A DNA stretch of 64,000 bases, taken from contig CAVWSM010000006.1 of NCBI GenBank assembly GCA_963757805.1, positions 744,001 to 808,000 of the forward strand. The letters run 5' to 3'. The position numbers were made by a program, and so were the translations under genes. Of this stretch, positions 28,088-36,860 are shown piece by piece. The notes under the pieces were generated by a model that worked only from the letters and a program-made list of their open reading frames with translations, ran no database searches and was not told the DNA's origin. The stretch's first letter is position 1, and each line of letters starts with the position of its first letter. The stretch is from CAVWSM01 sp963757805 (GTDB lineage Bacteria; Actinomycetota; Actinomycetes; Jiangellales; Jiangellaceae).

Positions 28088-31000
28088 TCAGGCCGACTCG
28101 GCCTCGCGGAGCCGCTGGCTGATGACCTCGGTGACGCCATCACCGCGCATCGAGGTGCCGTACAACGCGTCCGCGATCTCCATCGTCCGCTTCTGGTGCG
28201 TGATCACGATCAGCTGGCTGTTGTCGCGCAGCTCCTCGTAAATCTCCAGCAGGCGTCCGAGGTTGATGTCGTCGAGCGCCGCCTCGACCTCGTCGAGCAC
28301 GTAGAACGGGCTCGGCCGTGCCTTGAACAGGGCCACGAGGAACGCCACGGCAACCAGGGCTCGCTCGCCGCCGGAGAGCAACGAGAGCCGCTTGACCTTC
28401 TTGCCCGGTGGGCGTGCCTCGACGTCGACCCCGGTCGCGAGCATGTCGGAAGGGTCGGTGAGGATCAGCCGGCCCTCGCCGCCGGGGAACAGCCGTGCGA
28501 ACACGCCGGCGAACTCGCGCTCGACGTCGTTGAACGCGGCCGTGAACACCTCCTCGACGCGTTCGTCGACCTCGCGCACGATCGCCAACAGGTCGCGGCG
28601 CGTCTTGCGCAAGTCCTCGAGCTGCTCGGTGAGGAACTGGTGACGCTCCTCGAGCGCCGCAAACTCCTCGAGCGCCAGCGGGTTGACCTTGCCTAGCAGG
28701 GCCAGAGCACGGTCCGCGGCGCGAGCCCGCTTCTCCTGCACCGCGCGGACGTAGGGCTTCGGCTCTTCGTCGCTCGGCTCCTCCCCGGGTGCGGGAAGTG
28801 ACGGAGGTACGAGAACGTGCGGGCCGTACTCGTCGAGAAGCACCTCGGTGTCGATGCCGAACTCCTCCATGGCGCGGCCGGACAGCTGCTCGATGCGCAT
28901 GCGCTGCTCGGCGCGGGCGATCTCGTCGCGGTGCACTGTCGACGTGAGCTCGTCGAGATCGGCGCTGAGCCCGCGCAGCCGCGCGCGCAGCTCGATCAGC
29001 TCGGCGTCGGCCTCGACCCGGGCGGTGTCTGCCTCCTGGCGCTGCTCGGCAGCGGCGGCCAGCGACCCTTCGAGCCGGGCGAGCACGACGTCGACGGCGT
29101 GCAGCACCGACGCGGCCGTGGCTTTCTCGCGGGTGCGTTGCTCCTGGCGGGCGACGAACGCGGCCTGGGCCGCGCGCTCCAGCCTTGCTGCGCGCTCCAG
29201 GCTCTCGGCGCGTCCGGCCAGCGCGCGGGCGCGCTCCTCCAGCGTGCGCAAGGTCAGCCGCGACTCTGTCTCGGCCTGCCGTGCTTGGCTCGCCGCGGCG
29301 TGCAACCGGTCGCGCTCGTCGGTCGGCGGCTCAGCGTCGCTGTCTCCGGCCTGCTCGGCTGCGGCAAGGCGCTGCTCGAGCTCGGCCAGCCCGGACGTCG
29401 CCTGCCGGGACGATTCCTGCGCCTTTGCCATCGCCGCTGTCAGTCGGTCCGCCTCGCCGGTCGCGCTGCGCGCCGCCTGGCCGAGCTGGCCCAGCTGCTC
29501 GGCAACCGCGGCGAGCGCCGCGTCGGACTCGTTGAGCCTGGCCAGTGCCACCGAGACGTGCTCGGCACCCGCTTGCCGGGCACTGCCGAGCTCATCGATG
29601 CGCGTGCGCAGCTTGACAGCGCGACGCTCGACCGACACGAGCCGATCACGCGCCTCGTCAACCGCGGCCTGCACTTCGAGCAGGCTGGGCGTCGATGACG
29701 AGCCGCCATGAACGAGGTCGCGGCCGATCACGTCGCCCGCACGCGTGACGGCGGTGACGTCCGGCAGGTCCTTGACGAGCGCACGGGCGGCCTTCAGATC
29801 TTCGACGATCGCGACGTGCCGGAGCAGTCGTGTCAGCGCGGGGCGAAGATCCCCTGGCGCCGTGACCAGGTCGAGGGCGTAGCGCGCCCCTGCGGGCAGC
29901 TCGGGCCAGGGCGAGACCTCGTCGTCGAAGGCGCCACCCGAGACCAGCAAGCTCGCACGCCCGAGATCTTCGACCTTGAGAAGGTCAACGGCGGCGAACG
30001 CGTTGTCCCAGCCGCCGACGGCGACCGCATCGGCTGCCAGGCCCAGGGCCGCCGCAACCGCACCCTCCCAGCCCGGCTCGACGGCAAGCAGCGCCGCGAC
30101 GGAACCCAGCAGCCCAGACAGCTGGTCGCCGGCTGCGAGCAGACTGCCCGAGCCGTCCTTGCGGGCGAGACCGAGCTCGAGCGCTTCAAGTCGCGCGCCC
30201 AGTGCGGACCGCTCCCTCTCGGCCTCGCGCTCCTCGTCGACGGCGGCCGCAAGCTCCTGCTCGATGTCGGCCAGAGCGCGCTGCGCCGACTCGTACGCGG
30301 CGTCAAGTCCCTCCTCGCCCGCGGACAAGCCGGCGATAGTGGTCTCCAGGGCGGCGAACTCGCGCTGCGCCTGCTCGGCGCCGCGCTGCGCCTCGGCTCG
30401 GGCGGCCGTCAGGCGGCCGATCTCGGCATCGGCGGATGCGGTGCGGCTGCGCACAGTGGCGACCTGGCCGGCCAGCCTGGCCAACCCCTCGCGCCGGTCG
30501 GCGGCGGCCCGGACGAGCATTGCGAGGCGCTTGTCCTCGGCCTGTGCCGCAGCCTCTGCAGCGCCGCGCGCGGCCACTGCCGCCACGAGGGCGTCGCGGG
30601 CTGCCGTCACCTGCTCGCCAAGCTCGGCCTCCTGCGCGCGGACGCGCCGCCCTTCCGTCTCGATCTCGTCCGGGTCACGAGCGGCGCGCTGGTCCTCGAG
30701 CTCGGCGGCCAGGTGACGCGCGCGCTCGGCCGCGAGACTGCCCGTGCCGCGCAGGCGCTCGCGCAGGCTGGACAGGCGGTACCACGTCTCCTGCGCCCGA
30801 GCCAGGCGCGGAGCGAGGTCGTGGATGGCCTGCTCGAGCTGGCCTTCGCGCTCGCGAGCTGTGCCCAGTGCCTGCTCGACGTCCGTCCGCCGTTCGCGCA
30901 GCGCTGTCTCGTCGGCAACCTCCTGCTCCAACGTCGCGGTCAGCTGGATGAGGTCGTCGGCCAGCAGTCGCAGCCGCGAGTCGCGCAGATCGGCCTGGAT

Positions 31001-31651
31001 CACGGCGGCGCGCTTGGCGACTTCGGCTTGCCTGCCGAGCGGCTTGAGCTGGCGGCGCAGCTCGGCCGTGAGGTCCTGGATGCGCGTGAGGTTGGCCTCC
31101 ATCGCCTCGAGCTTGCGGAGCGCCTTCTCCTTGCGCTTGCGGTGCTTGAGGACGCCGGCCGCCTCCTCGATGAACCCCCGCCGCTCCTCGGGTCCGGCCG
31201 AGAGCACCGAGTCGAGTTGGCCTTGACCAACGACGACGTGCATCTCCCGGCCGATGCCGGAGTCGGACAGCAGCTCTTGGATGTCGAGCAGCCGGCATGC
31301 CTGGCCGTTGATCGCGTACTCCGACCCGCCGTTGCGGAACAGCGTGCGGGAGATCGTCACCTCGGTGTAGTCGATCGGCAGAGCGCCGTCGGAGTTGTCG
31401 ATGGTCAGCACGACCTCAGCGCGGCCCAGCGGCGGACGGCCGGCGGTGCCGGCGAAGATGACGTCCTCCATCTTGCCGCCGCGCAGGCTCTTGGCGCCCT
31501 GCTCGCCCATGACCCAGGCGAGCGCGTCGACGACATTGGACTTCCCGGACCCGTTGGGTCCGACGACGCAGGTGATGCCGGGCTCGAACCGCAGCGTCGT
31601 CGACGAGGCGAAGGACTTGAACCCCCGCAGGGTGATGCTCTTCAGGTACAA
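28088..31651 (-). CDS. smc: Chromosome segregation ATPase SMC
   Basis: 1187 aa SMC of full length and open frame. The N-terminal head has MYLKSITLRGFKSFA, Walker A GPNGSGKSNVVDAL and EVTISRTLFRNGGSEY. Two long coiled coils (about 170-480 and 650-1000) flank the hinge (LAVEPGWEGAVAAALGLAADAV). The C-terminal head has signature LSLLSGGERALVAVAFL and Walker B FYVLDEVEAALDD. It forms condensin with ScpA/ScpB, which are not in this window. In many actinobacteria smc is followed by ftsY-amtB-glnK-glnD-ffh; here the cyd locus and others separate them. Confidence 0.97.
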   Translation of the reverse strand: MYLKSITLRGFKSFASSTTLRFEPGITCVVGPNGSGKSNVVDALAWVMGEQGAKSLRGGKMEDVIFAGTAGRPPLGRAEVVLTIDNSDGALPIDYTEVTISRTLFRNGGSEYAINGQACRLLDIQELLSDSGIGREMHVVVGQGQLDSVLSAGPEERRGFIEEAAGVLKHRKRKEKALRKLEAMEANLTRIQDLTAELRRQLKPLGRQAEVAKRAAVIQADLRDSRLRLLADDLIQLTATLEQEVADETALRERRTDVEQALGTAREREGQLEQAIHDLAPRLARAQETWYRLSSLRERLRGTGSLAAERARHLAAELEDQRAARDPDEIETEGRRVRAQEAELGEQVTAARDALVAAVAARGAAEAAAQAEDKRLAMLVRAAADRREGLARLAGQVATVRSRTASADAEIGRLTAARAEAQRGAEQAQREFAALETTIAGLSAGEEGLDAAYESAQRALADIEQELAAAVDEEREAERERSALGARLEALELGLARKDGSGSLLAAGDQLSGLLGSVAALLAVEPGWEGAVAAALGLAADAVAVGGWDNAFAAVDLLKVEDLGRASLLVSGGAFDDEVSPWPELPAGARYALDLVTAPGDLRPALTRLLRHVAIVEDLKAARALVKDLPDVTAVTRAGDVIGRDLVHGGSSSTPSLLEVQAAVDEARDRLVSVERRAVKLRTRIDELGSARQAGAEHVSVALARLNESDAALAAVAEQLGQLGQAARSATGEADRLTAAMAKAQESSRQATSGLAELEQRLAAAEQAGDSDAEPPTDERDRLHAAASQARQAETESRLTLRTLEERARALAGRAESLERAARLERAAQAAFVARQEQRTREKATAASVLHAVDVVLARLEGSLAAAAEQRQEADTARVEADAELIELRARLRGLSADLDELTSTVHRDEIARAEQRMRIEQLSGRAMEEFGIDTEVLLDEYGPHVLVPPSLPAPGEEPSDEEPKPYVRAVQEKRARAADRALALLGKVNPLALEEFAALEERHQFLTEQLEDLRKTRRDLLAIVREVDERVEEVFTAAFNDVEREFAGVFARLFPGGEGRLILTDPSDMLATGVDVEARPPGKKVKRLSLLSGGERALVAVAFLVALFKARPSPFYVLDEVEAALDDINLGRLLEIYEELRDNSQLIVITHQKRTMEIADALYGTSMRGDGVTEVISQRLREAESA

Positions 31652-31831
31652 GTCATCGGTCTCTCAGTTGTCCAGCCAGCCTGCGCAGCATGTCACTGGG
31701 GAAGCCGTGGCCAGCCTACCTGCGGACCAACGAGGGCCTCGGCATCGCCGCGCCCCGGAGCGGCGAGCCGACGCACCGTTCTTTGGTGTGGAGGCGAGCG
31801 CGACCAGACAACCGGGGTCCAGACATGCTGA

Positions 31832-31851
31832 CGGGCCGGATAACCGGCCCG
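31832..31851 (-). terminator. Hairpin downstream of the small coiled-coil gene
   Basis: Perfect 8-bp stem CGGGCCGG/CCGGCCCG with an ATAA loop, 30 bp beyond the stop of the minus-strand coiled-coil gene. No strong T tract, so a GC-rich actinobacterial-type terminator. Confidence 0.55.
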
Positions 31852-31881
31852 CCGGGGGTGGAAACGATGCGGGTTGTGGGG

Positions 31882-32091
31882 TCAGGCCAGCACAGGCTCG
31901 GACGACACGAACTCCGATGGGAGTCTGTCGCCCAAATGGTCGGCGTCGACGAGTGCCTCAAGGTGGTCGTGCTCGGCTTGTAGCCGAATGACTTCCGCCT
32001 CGAGATCATGCACTCGCTGCTGCAGACGCCGGACCTCGTTCATGAGCCTGGGGTCGGGACCACCGACGTACCCAAGGAGCGCCTTCGCCAT
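31882..32091 (-). CDS. Small coiled-coil protein of unknown function
   Basis: 69 aa, MAKALLGYVGGPDPRLMNEV... The first 15 residues (AKALLGYVGGPDPR) are a conserved-looking tag. The rest, RRLQQRVHDLEAEVIRLQAEHDHLEAL, is an uninterrupted heptad coiled coil ending in an acidic tail. From memory, short proteins of this form occur widely in actinobacteria without an assigned function. The ATG has AAGGA-type sequence upstream, and a hairpin follows. It lies between acyP and smc on the same strand, with about 110 bp before it that could hold its own promoter. Confidence 0.75.
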   Translation of the reverse strand: MAKALLGYVGGPDPRLMNEVRRLQQRVHDLEAEVIRLQAEHDHLEALVDADHLGDRLPSEFVSSEPVLA

Positions 32092-32202
32092 CGAGGGTCC
32101 TTCCGGGTGTCAGCTGTAGAACTGATCTATTGGTGGCGCTTGATTGCACCAGTCCATCTACTAGGGTCGCACCGCAGCCGCCGATGGGTCAATGCTCCCG
32201 GG

Positions 32203-32478
32203 TCACCCGACTGCGAATCCCGCCTGACCTCGCGCCGGTTCCGAACGTACGTTCACTGCCTCGACCCGGCCGGGGGCGTCCGGTCCACGCAGCCAGGCCA
32301 CTAGCTCGGCGCACGCGCCGGCCGGTCCCTCAGCGATCACCTCGACCCGCCCGTCGGGCAGGTTGCGCGCCGAGCCGGCGAGACCGAGGGCCCGGGCACG
32401 CGCCCGAGTCTCGTAACGGAAGCCGACTCCCTGGACCCAGCCGGATACCAGCGCGACGACCCGCTCGGTGTCAGCCAC
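32203..32478 (-). CDS. acyP: Acylphosphatase
   Basis: 91 aa, standard length. It hydrolyses acyl phosphates. It has the phosphate-binding loop with catalytic Arg in SGWVQGVGFRYETRARA and the catalytic Asn in LAGSARNLPDGRVEVIAEGP, both signatures of the family. Transcribed with mutM upstream, separated by repeat family 1 copy B. Confidence 0.95.
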   Translation of the reverse strand: MADTERVVALVSGWVQGVGFRYETRARARALGLAGSARNLPDGRVEVIAEGPAGACAELVAWLRGPDAPGRVEAVNVRSEPARGQAGFAVG

Positions 32479-32530
32479 TCCGCCCCCCTCGTCGACGCCT
32501 TATCGACGAACACCCTCGAGGTCCAGCACC

Positions 32531-32602
32531 AGGCCATACCCCGCCTCAACAGGCCTACAAGCCTGGCCTCACGAGGGCAATCATGCTGGACGTGGTCATT
32601 CG
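32531..32602. repeat. Structured repeat family 1, copy B (shortened)
   Basis: Starts AGGCCATACCCCGCC and ends TGCTGGACGTGGTCATTCGCG, the latter identical to copy A over about 20 bases. Compared with A it lacks the CACAAGGATTT segment, so the outer stem is lost; an inner CAGGC/GCCTG hairpin remains. It begins about 8 bp beyond the mutM stop. Confidence 0.75.
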
Positions 32603-32610
32603 CGCCACCA

Positions 32611-33465
32611 TCACCAGTGCGGGTTGCGCGGACGGGGCTGGCAGTGCGGGCAGGTGTAGGAGGAGCGGTTCATGAAGGAGTCGCGCCGGATGGGTGTGCC
32701 GCATCGCGAGCAGGGCTCGCCGGTGCGGCCGTACACCTCCAGCGACCGGTCAAAGTAGCCGCTGTCGCCGTTGACGTTGACGTAGAGGCTGTCGAACGAC
32801 GTGCCACCTGCGGCCAGCGCACCGCCCATGACATCGCGTACGCCGTCGACCACGCGTGCCACCTCGGCACGGGTCAGCGTCTCGGTGGCCCGGGCATAGT
32901 GCAACCGCGCCCGCCACAACGCCTCGTCGGCGTAGATGTTGCCGACGCCGGAGATGAGCGACTGGTCGAGGAGGGCGCGCTTGAGGCCCGTACGGCGGCG
33001 GCGCAGTGCCCGCCAGAACGCCTCGACGTCGAAGTCGTCCTCCAGCGGGTCGCGGGCGATGTGCGCGATCTCGGATGGCAGCTCGGCACCGCCGCGCGAG
33101 ATCGACAGGCCGCCAAATGTGCGCTGATCGACGAACCGCAGCTCGGGGTCACCGTCGGCGAACCGAATCCGCACACGCAGGTGCGGCTCGTCGGGAGAAT
33201 CGGCCTTCTGCATGAGCAGCTGCCCACTCATCCCGAGGTGACCAAGGAGAGCGTCACCGGAGTCAAGGGGCAGCCAGAGGTATTTGCCGCGGCGGCGGAC
33301 ATCGACGATTTCCCGTCCGACCAGCAGATCGGCGAAGTCGGAGGCACCAGCGAGGTGCCGCCGTACGGCGCGCGGATGGTGCACCTCCACCGCGACGATC
33401 CGGCGTCCGCACACCCACGTGTGCAGGCCGCGCCGGACCACCTCAACCTCTGGCAGCTCCGGCAC
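32611..33465 (-). CDS. mutM: Formamidopyrimidine-DNA glycosylase (Fpg/MutM)
   Basis: 284 aa base-excision repair enzyme for 8-oxoguanine and formamidopyrimidines. It starts MPELPEVEVVRRGL: Pro2 is the Schiff-base nucleophile and Glu3 the general acid. A catalytic Lys is in RRGKYLWL. The H2TH helix region contains SGVGNIYADEALW. The C-terminal zinc finger has C-x2-C (CSRCGTPI) and C-x2-C (YTCPHCQ). It follows rnc by 2 bp, so rnc-mutM are co-transcribed. Confidence 0.96.
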   Translation of the reverse strand: MPELPEVEVVRRGLHTWVCGRRIVAVEVHHPRAVRRHLAGASDFADLLVGREIVDVRRRGKYLWLPLDSGDALLGHLGMSGQLLMQKADSPDEPHLRVRIRFADGDPELRFVDQRTFGGLSISRGGAELPSEIAHIARDPLEDDFDVEAFWRALRRRRTGLKRALLDQSLISGVGNIYADEALWRARLHYARATETLTRAEVARVVDGVRDVMGGALAAGGTSFDSLYVNVNGDSGYFDRSLEVYGRTGEPCSRCGTPIRRDSFMNRSSYTCPHCQPRPRNPHW

Positions 33466-33467
33466 AG

Positions 33468-34190
33468 CTAGACCCCCGTGTGGCCGTCGTCCCCCACGAG
33501 CGGCTCGATCGCGGCGAACGACGCGGACGCGGCCTGCTGCTCGGCTTCCTTCTTGCTGTGCCCCGTGCCGCTGCCGTAGGCGACGCCGCCGACGGTCACC
33601 GTCGCGGTGAAGACCTTGGCGTGGTCGGGGCCTTCCTCGACGACGTGGTACTCCGGCACACCCAGCGACCGAGCGGCGGTGAGCTCCTGCAGGCTGGTCT
33701 TCCAGTCAAGGCCGGCGCCGAGCTTGGCCGCGGCATCGATGAGCCCGTCGAACATGCGGTGCACGAGGTCGGTGGCGATCGCGAAGCCGTGCTCGCGGTA
33801 GACGGCGCCAATCACCGCTTCGACGGTGTCGGCGAGGATCGAGGACTTGTCGCGGCCGCCGGTGGTCTCCTCGCCCCTGCCGAGGCGGATGAACTCACCC
33901 AACCCGAGGCCACGGGCGACCCCGGCGAGCGCGCGCATGTTGACGACGGCGGCCCGCAGCTTGGCGAGCTGTCCCTCAGCGACATCGGGATATCGCGTGA
34001 AGAGGGTGTCGGTGATGACGAGGCCCAGCACGGAGTCACCGAGGAACTCCAGCCGCTCGTTGGTTGGCAGGCCACCATGTTCGTACGCGTACGACCGGTG
34101 GGTCAGCGCCCGTTCGAGCAGCTCGGGATCCACGGCGAGCCCGAGCCGGGCCTCAAGCGTCGAGTACGACGTCGAGGACCCGGCTGGCAC
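33468..34190 (-). CDS. rnc: Ribonuclease III
   Basis: 240 aa dsRNA endonuclease for rRNA and mRNA processing. It has the RNase III signature NERLEFLGDSVLGL, the second acidic cluster DTVEAVIGAVYREHG, and a C-terminal dsRNA-binding domain (DWKTSLQELTAARSLGVPEY, GSGTGHSKKEAEQQAASASF). I took the GTG at 34190 (MPAGSSTSYSTLEARLG), 13 bp after the rpmF stop. The frame is open further upstream, but that part runs antisense-free over rpmF and has no family similarity. Part of the rpmF-rnc-mutM operon. Confidence 0.94.
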   Translation of the reverse strand: MPAGSSTSYSTLEARLGLAVDPELLERALTHRSYAYEHGGLPTNERLEFLGDSVLGLVITDTLFTRYPDVAEGQLAKLRAAVVNMRALAGVARGLGLGEFIRLGRGEETTGGRDKSSILADTVEAVIGAVYREHGFAIATDLVHRMFDGLIDAAAKLGAGLDWKTSLQELTAARSLGVPEYHVVEEGPDHAKVFTATVTVGGVAYGSGTGHSKKEAEQQAASASFAAIEPLVGDDGHTGV

Positions 34191-34203
34191 GTCCGGTCCC
34201 GGG

Positions 34204-34407
34204 TCAGACGTCGCCGACGTGACGGCCGTCGTACTCGAGGTAGAGCGGCGTGCCCTGCGAGTCCTCGACGACGGCTGCACGGTGCGACACGACCCAGGTG
34301 ACGCGGCCGTTCTGGATGCGCTTCTGCACCTGCGGCAGCTTGGCCTTCCACTGCGAACGGCGGTGGCGCGTGTTGCTGCGCGACATCTTCCGCTTGGGAA
34401 CCGCCAC
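34204..34407 (-). CDS. rpmF: 50S ribosomal protein L32
   Basis: 67 aa from GTG 34407: MAVPKRKMSRSNTRHRRSQW, the canonical L32 opening. The C-terminal half VTWVVSHRAAVVEDSQG replaces the CxxC zinc pairs of the zinc form, so this is the cysteine-free type common in actinobacteria. It directly follows the DUF177 gene (2 bp), an arrangement conserved across bacteria. Confidence 0.95.
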   Translation of the reverse strand: MAVPKRKMSRSNTRHRRSQWKAKLPQVQKRIQNGRVTWVVSHRAAVVEDSQGTPLYLEYDGRHVGDV

Positions 34408-34409
34408 GA

Positions 34410-34985
34410 CTAGCTCTCCTCGCTCTGGCCGGTCTGCCCGGCATGATCTGACTGGTTGTCGTTCTTGTTGGCCAGCCCGGCAAGAGCTGCCCAACGGGGG
34501 TCGCCGACCTGGTGGCTATGGTCGGGATCGTCCGCGAGCCGGGCCCCACACTCGGAGCACAAGCCCGGGCAGTCGTCCCGGCACAGCGGAGCCTGCGGCA
34601 GTGCGAGCACCACCGCGTCCCGCAGCGCTGGCTCGAGATCGATCAGCTCGCCCTCGACCCGGCGCTCCTCCTCGTCGGCGTCGTCCCCGTCGAATACGTA
34701 CATCTCCTGGATGTCCGCCTCGACGTCTCCGTCGGTCAGGTCCAGGCAACGCGCGCACTCGCCGGCGAGCGGCGCCCGTGCCGTCCCCGACACGAGCACG
34801 CCCTCCATCACCGACTCGAGCCGGAGATCCAGCTCGATGTCAGCGCCTTCGGGCACGCCGACCACCTCGATGCCGAGATCGGCGGGCGCCGGCACGGTGA
34901 GCCGGACCCTGCGCATCGTCCCCGGACGACGCTCCAGCTCATGGGTGTCGAGCACGAGCGGCGCGTGCGGGTTGAGCGTGCTCAG
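34410..34985 (-). CDS. DUF177 (YceD-like) protein
   Basis: About 191 aa. The DUF177 core is VSGTARAPLAGECARCLDLTDGDVE, then ELIDLEPALRDAVVLALPQAPLCRDDCPGLCSECG, with the conserved cysteines. YceD proteins are linked to 23S rRNA/L32 assembly and always sit upstream of rpmF, as here. No ATG, GTG or TTG fits the family N-terminus. The frame offers CTG at 34985 (LSTLNPHAPLVLDTHELERR), preceded by AGGAA, so I use that as a non-standard start. A GTG inside LVLDTHEL would be too short. A lost base upstream is the other explanation. Confidence 0.82.
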   Translation of the reverse strand: MSTLNPHAPLVLDTHELERRPGTMRRVRLTVPAPADLGIEVVGVPEGADIELDLRLESVMEGVLVSGTARAPLAGECARCLDLTDGDVEADIQEMYVFDGDDADEEERRVEGELIDLEPALRDAVVLALPQAPLCRDDCPGLCSECGARLADDPDHSHQVGDPRWAALAGLANKNDNQSDHAGQTGQSEES

Positions 34986-35085
34986 GGTTCCTGCTTTCGC
35001 ATGACGCGGGCATGACGATCCCGACCTCGCGCGGAGGCCGACACCACAGGGTACTCGACGGCCGAGCGGGCGCCCAAACCCGTGG

Positions 35086-35724
35086 TCAGGCCGACTGCGG
35101 CGTCCAGCCCGTGGTGTCAGGCGCCCGTGGCGAGCTCGACCGCATCGGCGGCAGCTCGATGCGGGACTTGTCTCGGTCCCCGGGTGCGGTCGGTGCCGAG
35201 GCGTCCTGCGCGGCGTCGGATGAGGTCGACTCGGCAGGGACGGTGTCGCCCTCGAGATCCGCCGAGAGATCGGGCAGGTACTCGGTGTTGGCGAGGTGCT
35301 CGCGCCCGCCACGGACGGCCTCGAGCAGGCGCGCGAGCACCACCTCGAAGTTGGCCAGGCGGGCATCGGCGAAGTCGTCCGCCTCCCGCTTGATCACCTC
35401 GGCCTCAGCCATTGCCGTCGCCCGGACACGCACCGCCTCAGCCTCCGCGGCGACGACGACTGCCTGGGCCTTGATGAGCTCGCCCTGCCGGATGCGGCCC
35501 TCCTCGACGATGACCTCGGCCTCCTCGCGGGCCTCGGCAAGCACCTTGTCACGGTCAGCAAGCAGCTGGTCAGCCGACGACAGGGTCTCAGGCAGCTGCT
35601 CATGCAGCTCGGTCAGCATTGCCAGCAGCTCCGGACGGTTGACCACCGCAGACGACGACATCGGCACGGAGCGTGCCGCCTCGACGAAGGCGATAACCTC
35701 GGCGATCTTGTCGTGGACGTCCAT
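35086..35724 (-). CDS. SepIVA/DivIVA-like coiled-coil protein
   Basis: 212 aa. It begins MDVHDKIAEVIAFVEAARSV, followed by a long heptad coiled coil (ELLAMLTELHEQLPETLSSADQ... to ...VVLARLLEAVRGGREHL) rich in Ala/Glu, then a disordered Ser/Pro tail. Between coaD and DUF177-rpmF, this is the locus of Rv2927c (SepIVA) in Mycobacterium, a septation factor of the DivIVA family, which fits both structure and context. It is the first gene before a ~100 bp gap ahead of DUF177. Confidence 0.78.
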   Translation of the reverse strand: MDVHDKIAEVIAFVEAARSVPMSSSAVVNRPELLAMLTELHEQLPETLSSADQLLADRDKVLAEAREEAEVIVEEGRIRQGELIKAQAVVVAAEAEAVRVRATAMAEAEVIKREADDFADARLANFEVVLARLLEAVRGGREHLANTEYLPDLSADLEGDTVPAESTSSDAAQDASAPTAPGDRDKSRIELPPMRSSSPRAPDTTGWTPQSA

Positions 35725-35782
35725 CGCGCCCTTTCTCGCGTGCGCCGGGCTGGTGCCCAGCGTCCCCCGTACGCCGGAAATC

Positions 35783-36262
35783 CTACGTACCCGCCATGCG
35801 GTCACGCAGCCGATCCAGCACCAGAGGTGGGACAAGACCGGACACATCGCCCCCGTAGCGGGCGACTTCCTTGATGATGCTCGAGGAAAGGTAGGAGTAG
35901 TCGGGGTTGGTCGCGACGAAGAATGTGTCGATCTGGCTCAGCCGATGGTTCATCTGCGCCATCTGCAGCTCGTAGTCGAAGTCGGTCACCGCCCGTAGTC
36001 CCTTGACGATGACCGGGATCTGCTCAGCGCGGCAAAAGTCGACGAGCAAACCCTCGAACGATGCGACGCGCACACCGGGCAGGCCCTTGGTGACCGTCTC
36101 GAGCATCTCGAGCCGCTCGTCGACGCTGAACAACTCGTGCTTGTTGCGGTTGACGAGCACCGCGACCACGACCTCGTCGAAAAGGTGCGCGGCCCGCTCG
36201 ATCACATCGAGGTGCCCGTTGGTGACCGGGTCAAAGGAACCTGGACATACACAGCGGCGCAC
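35783..36262 (-). CDS. coaD: Phosphopantetheine adenylyltransferase
   Basis: 159 aa, penultimate step of coenzyme A synthesis. It has the nucleotidyltransferase motif PGSFDPVTNGHLDVIERA (T/HxGH), NRNKHELFSVDERLEML, the CoaD-specific KGLRAVTDFDYELQMAQMN, and the closing SYLSSSIIKEVARYGGDVSG. The GTG at 36262 (MRRCVCPGSF) matches the family start. It lies 19 bp after the rsmD stop on the same strand. Confidence 0.96.
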   Translation of the reverse strand: MRRCVCPGSFDPVTNGHLDVIERAAHLFDEVVVAVLVNRNKHELFSVDERLEMLETVTKGLPGVRVASFEGLLVDFCRAEQIPVIVKGLRAVTDFDYELQMAQMNHRLSQIDTFFVATNPDYSYLSSSIIKEVARYGGDVSGLVPPLVLDRLRDRMAGT

Positions 36263-36281
36263 GCAGCCTCCCTTGGCTCCC

Positions 36282-36860
36282 TCACGCACCATCGCGATCG
36301 CTGGCCGGGCGACCGTACCAAAGCGTCGCCTCGCCATAGCGGCGTACCCGGTCTGCCGTGTAGCCGGGTGGCCAGGACAGCTCAGGCCCGCTGGTCGCCC
36401 GCTCGACTGCGACCAGCGCGTGCGGCGCGAGCCACTGCCGGTCGCGCAGTGTCTCCAGCAGGTGCTGAACCTCGCCTTCGGGCAACGCGTAGGGCGGGTC
36501 GATAAAGACGAGGTCGTACGGCTCAGGCGGCGGGGCCGCGACAACCGACCCAACGGCCTGCGCGCGAAGCTCGGCCCCGGGCCGGCCGACGGCATCGATG
36601 TTGGCCTTGATCACACGTACGGCCTTCGGGTCGTTCTCCACCAACAGCACGTGCGCCGCGCCACGCGACAGCGCCTCGAGCCCGACGGCGCCGGAGCCGG
36701 CGTAGAGGTCGACGACACGCGCCCCGGCGAGCCGCCCAAGCACCGACTCGACCGTGGAGAAAAGCGCTTCGCGCGCCCGGTCGGAGGTGGGCCGCGTCGA
36801 CTGCCCCGTCGGCACGGAGAGCCGCCGGCCGCGAGCCGTGCCGGCGACGATGCGGGTCAT
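36282..36860 (-). CDS. rsmD: 16S rRNA (guanine(966)-N(2))-methyltransferase RsmD
   Basis: 192 aa SAM methyltransferase. It has MTRIVAGTARGRRLSVP, then TRPTSDRAREALFSTVES, motif I VVDLYAGSGAVGLEALSRGA, and the catalytic motif IV FIDPPY. The start overlaps the recG stop by 4 nt. The recG-rsmD-coaD order is conserved in actinobacteria. Confidence 0.95.
   Translation of the reverse strand: MTRIVAGTARGRRLSVPTGQSTRPTSDRAREALFSTVESVLGRLAGARVVDLYAGSGAVGLEALSRGAAHVLLVENDPKAVRVIKANIDAVGRPGAELRAQAVGSVVAAPPPEPYDLVFIDPPYALPEGEVQHLLETLRDRQWLAPHALVAVERATSGPELSWPPGYTADRVRRYGEATLWYGRPASDRDGA

Noticed and set aside
32100..32202. Possible small RNA or riboswitch upstream of the coiled-coil gene
   Set aside because: Only a weak TTGGTG/CACCAG pairing is visible; treated as an ordinary promoter region.
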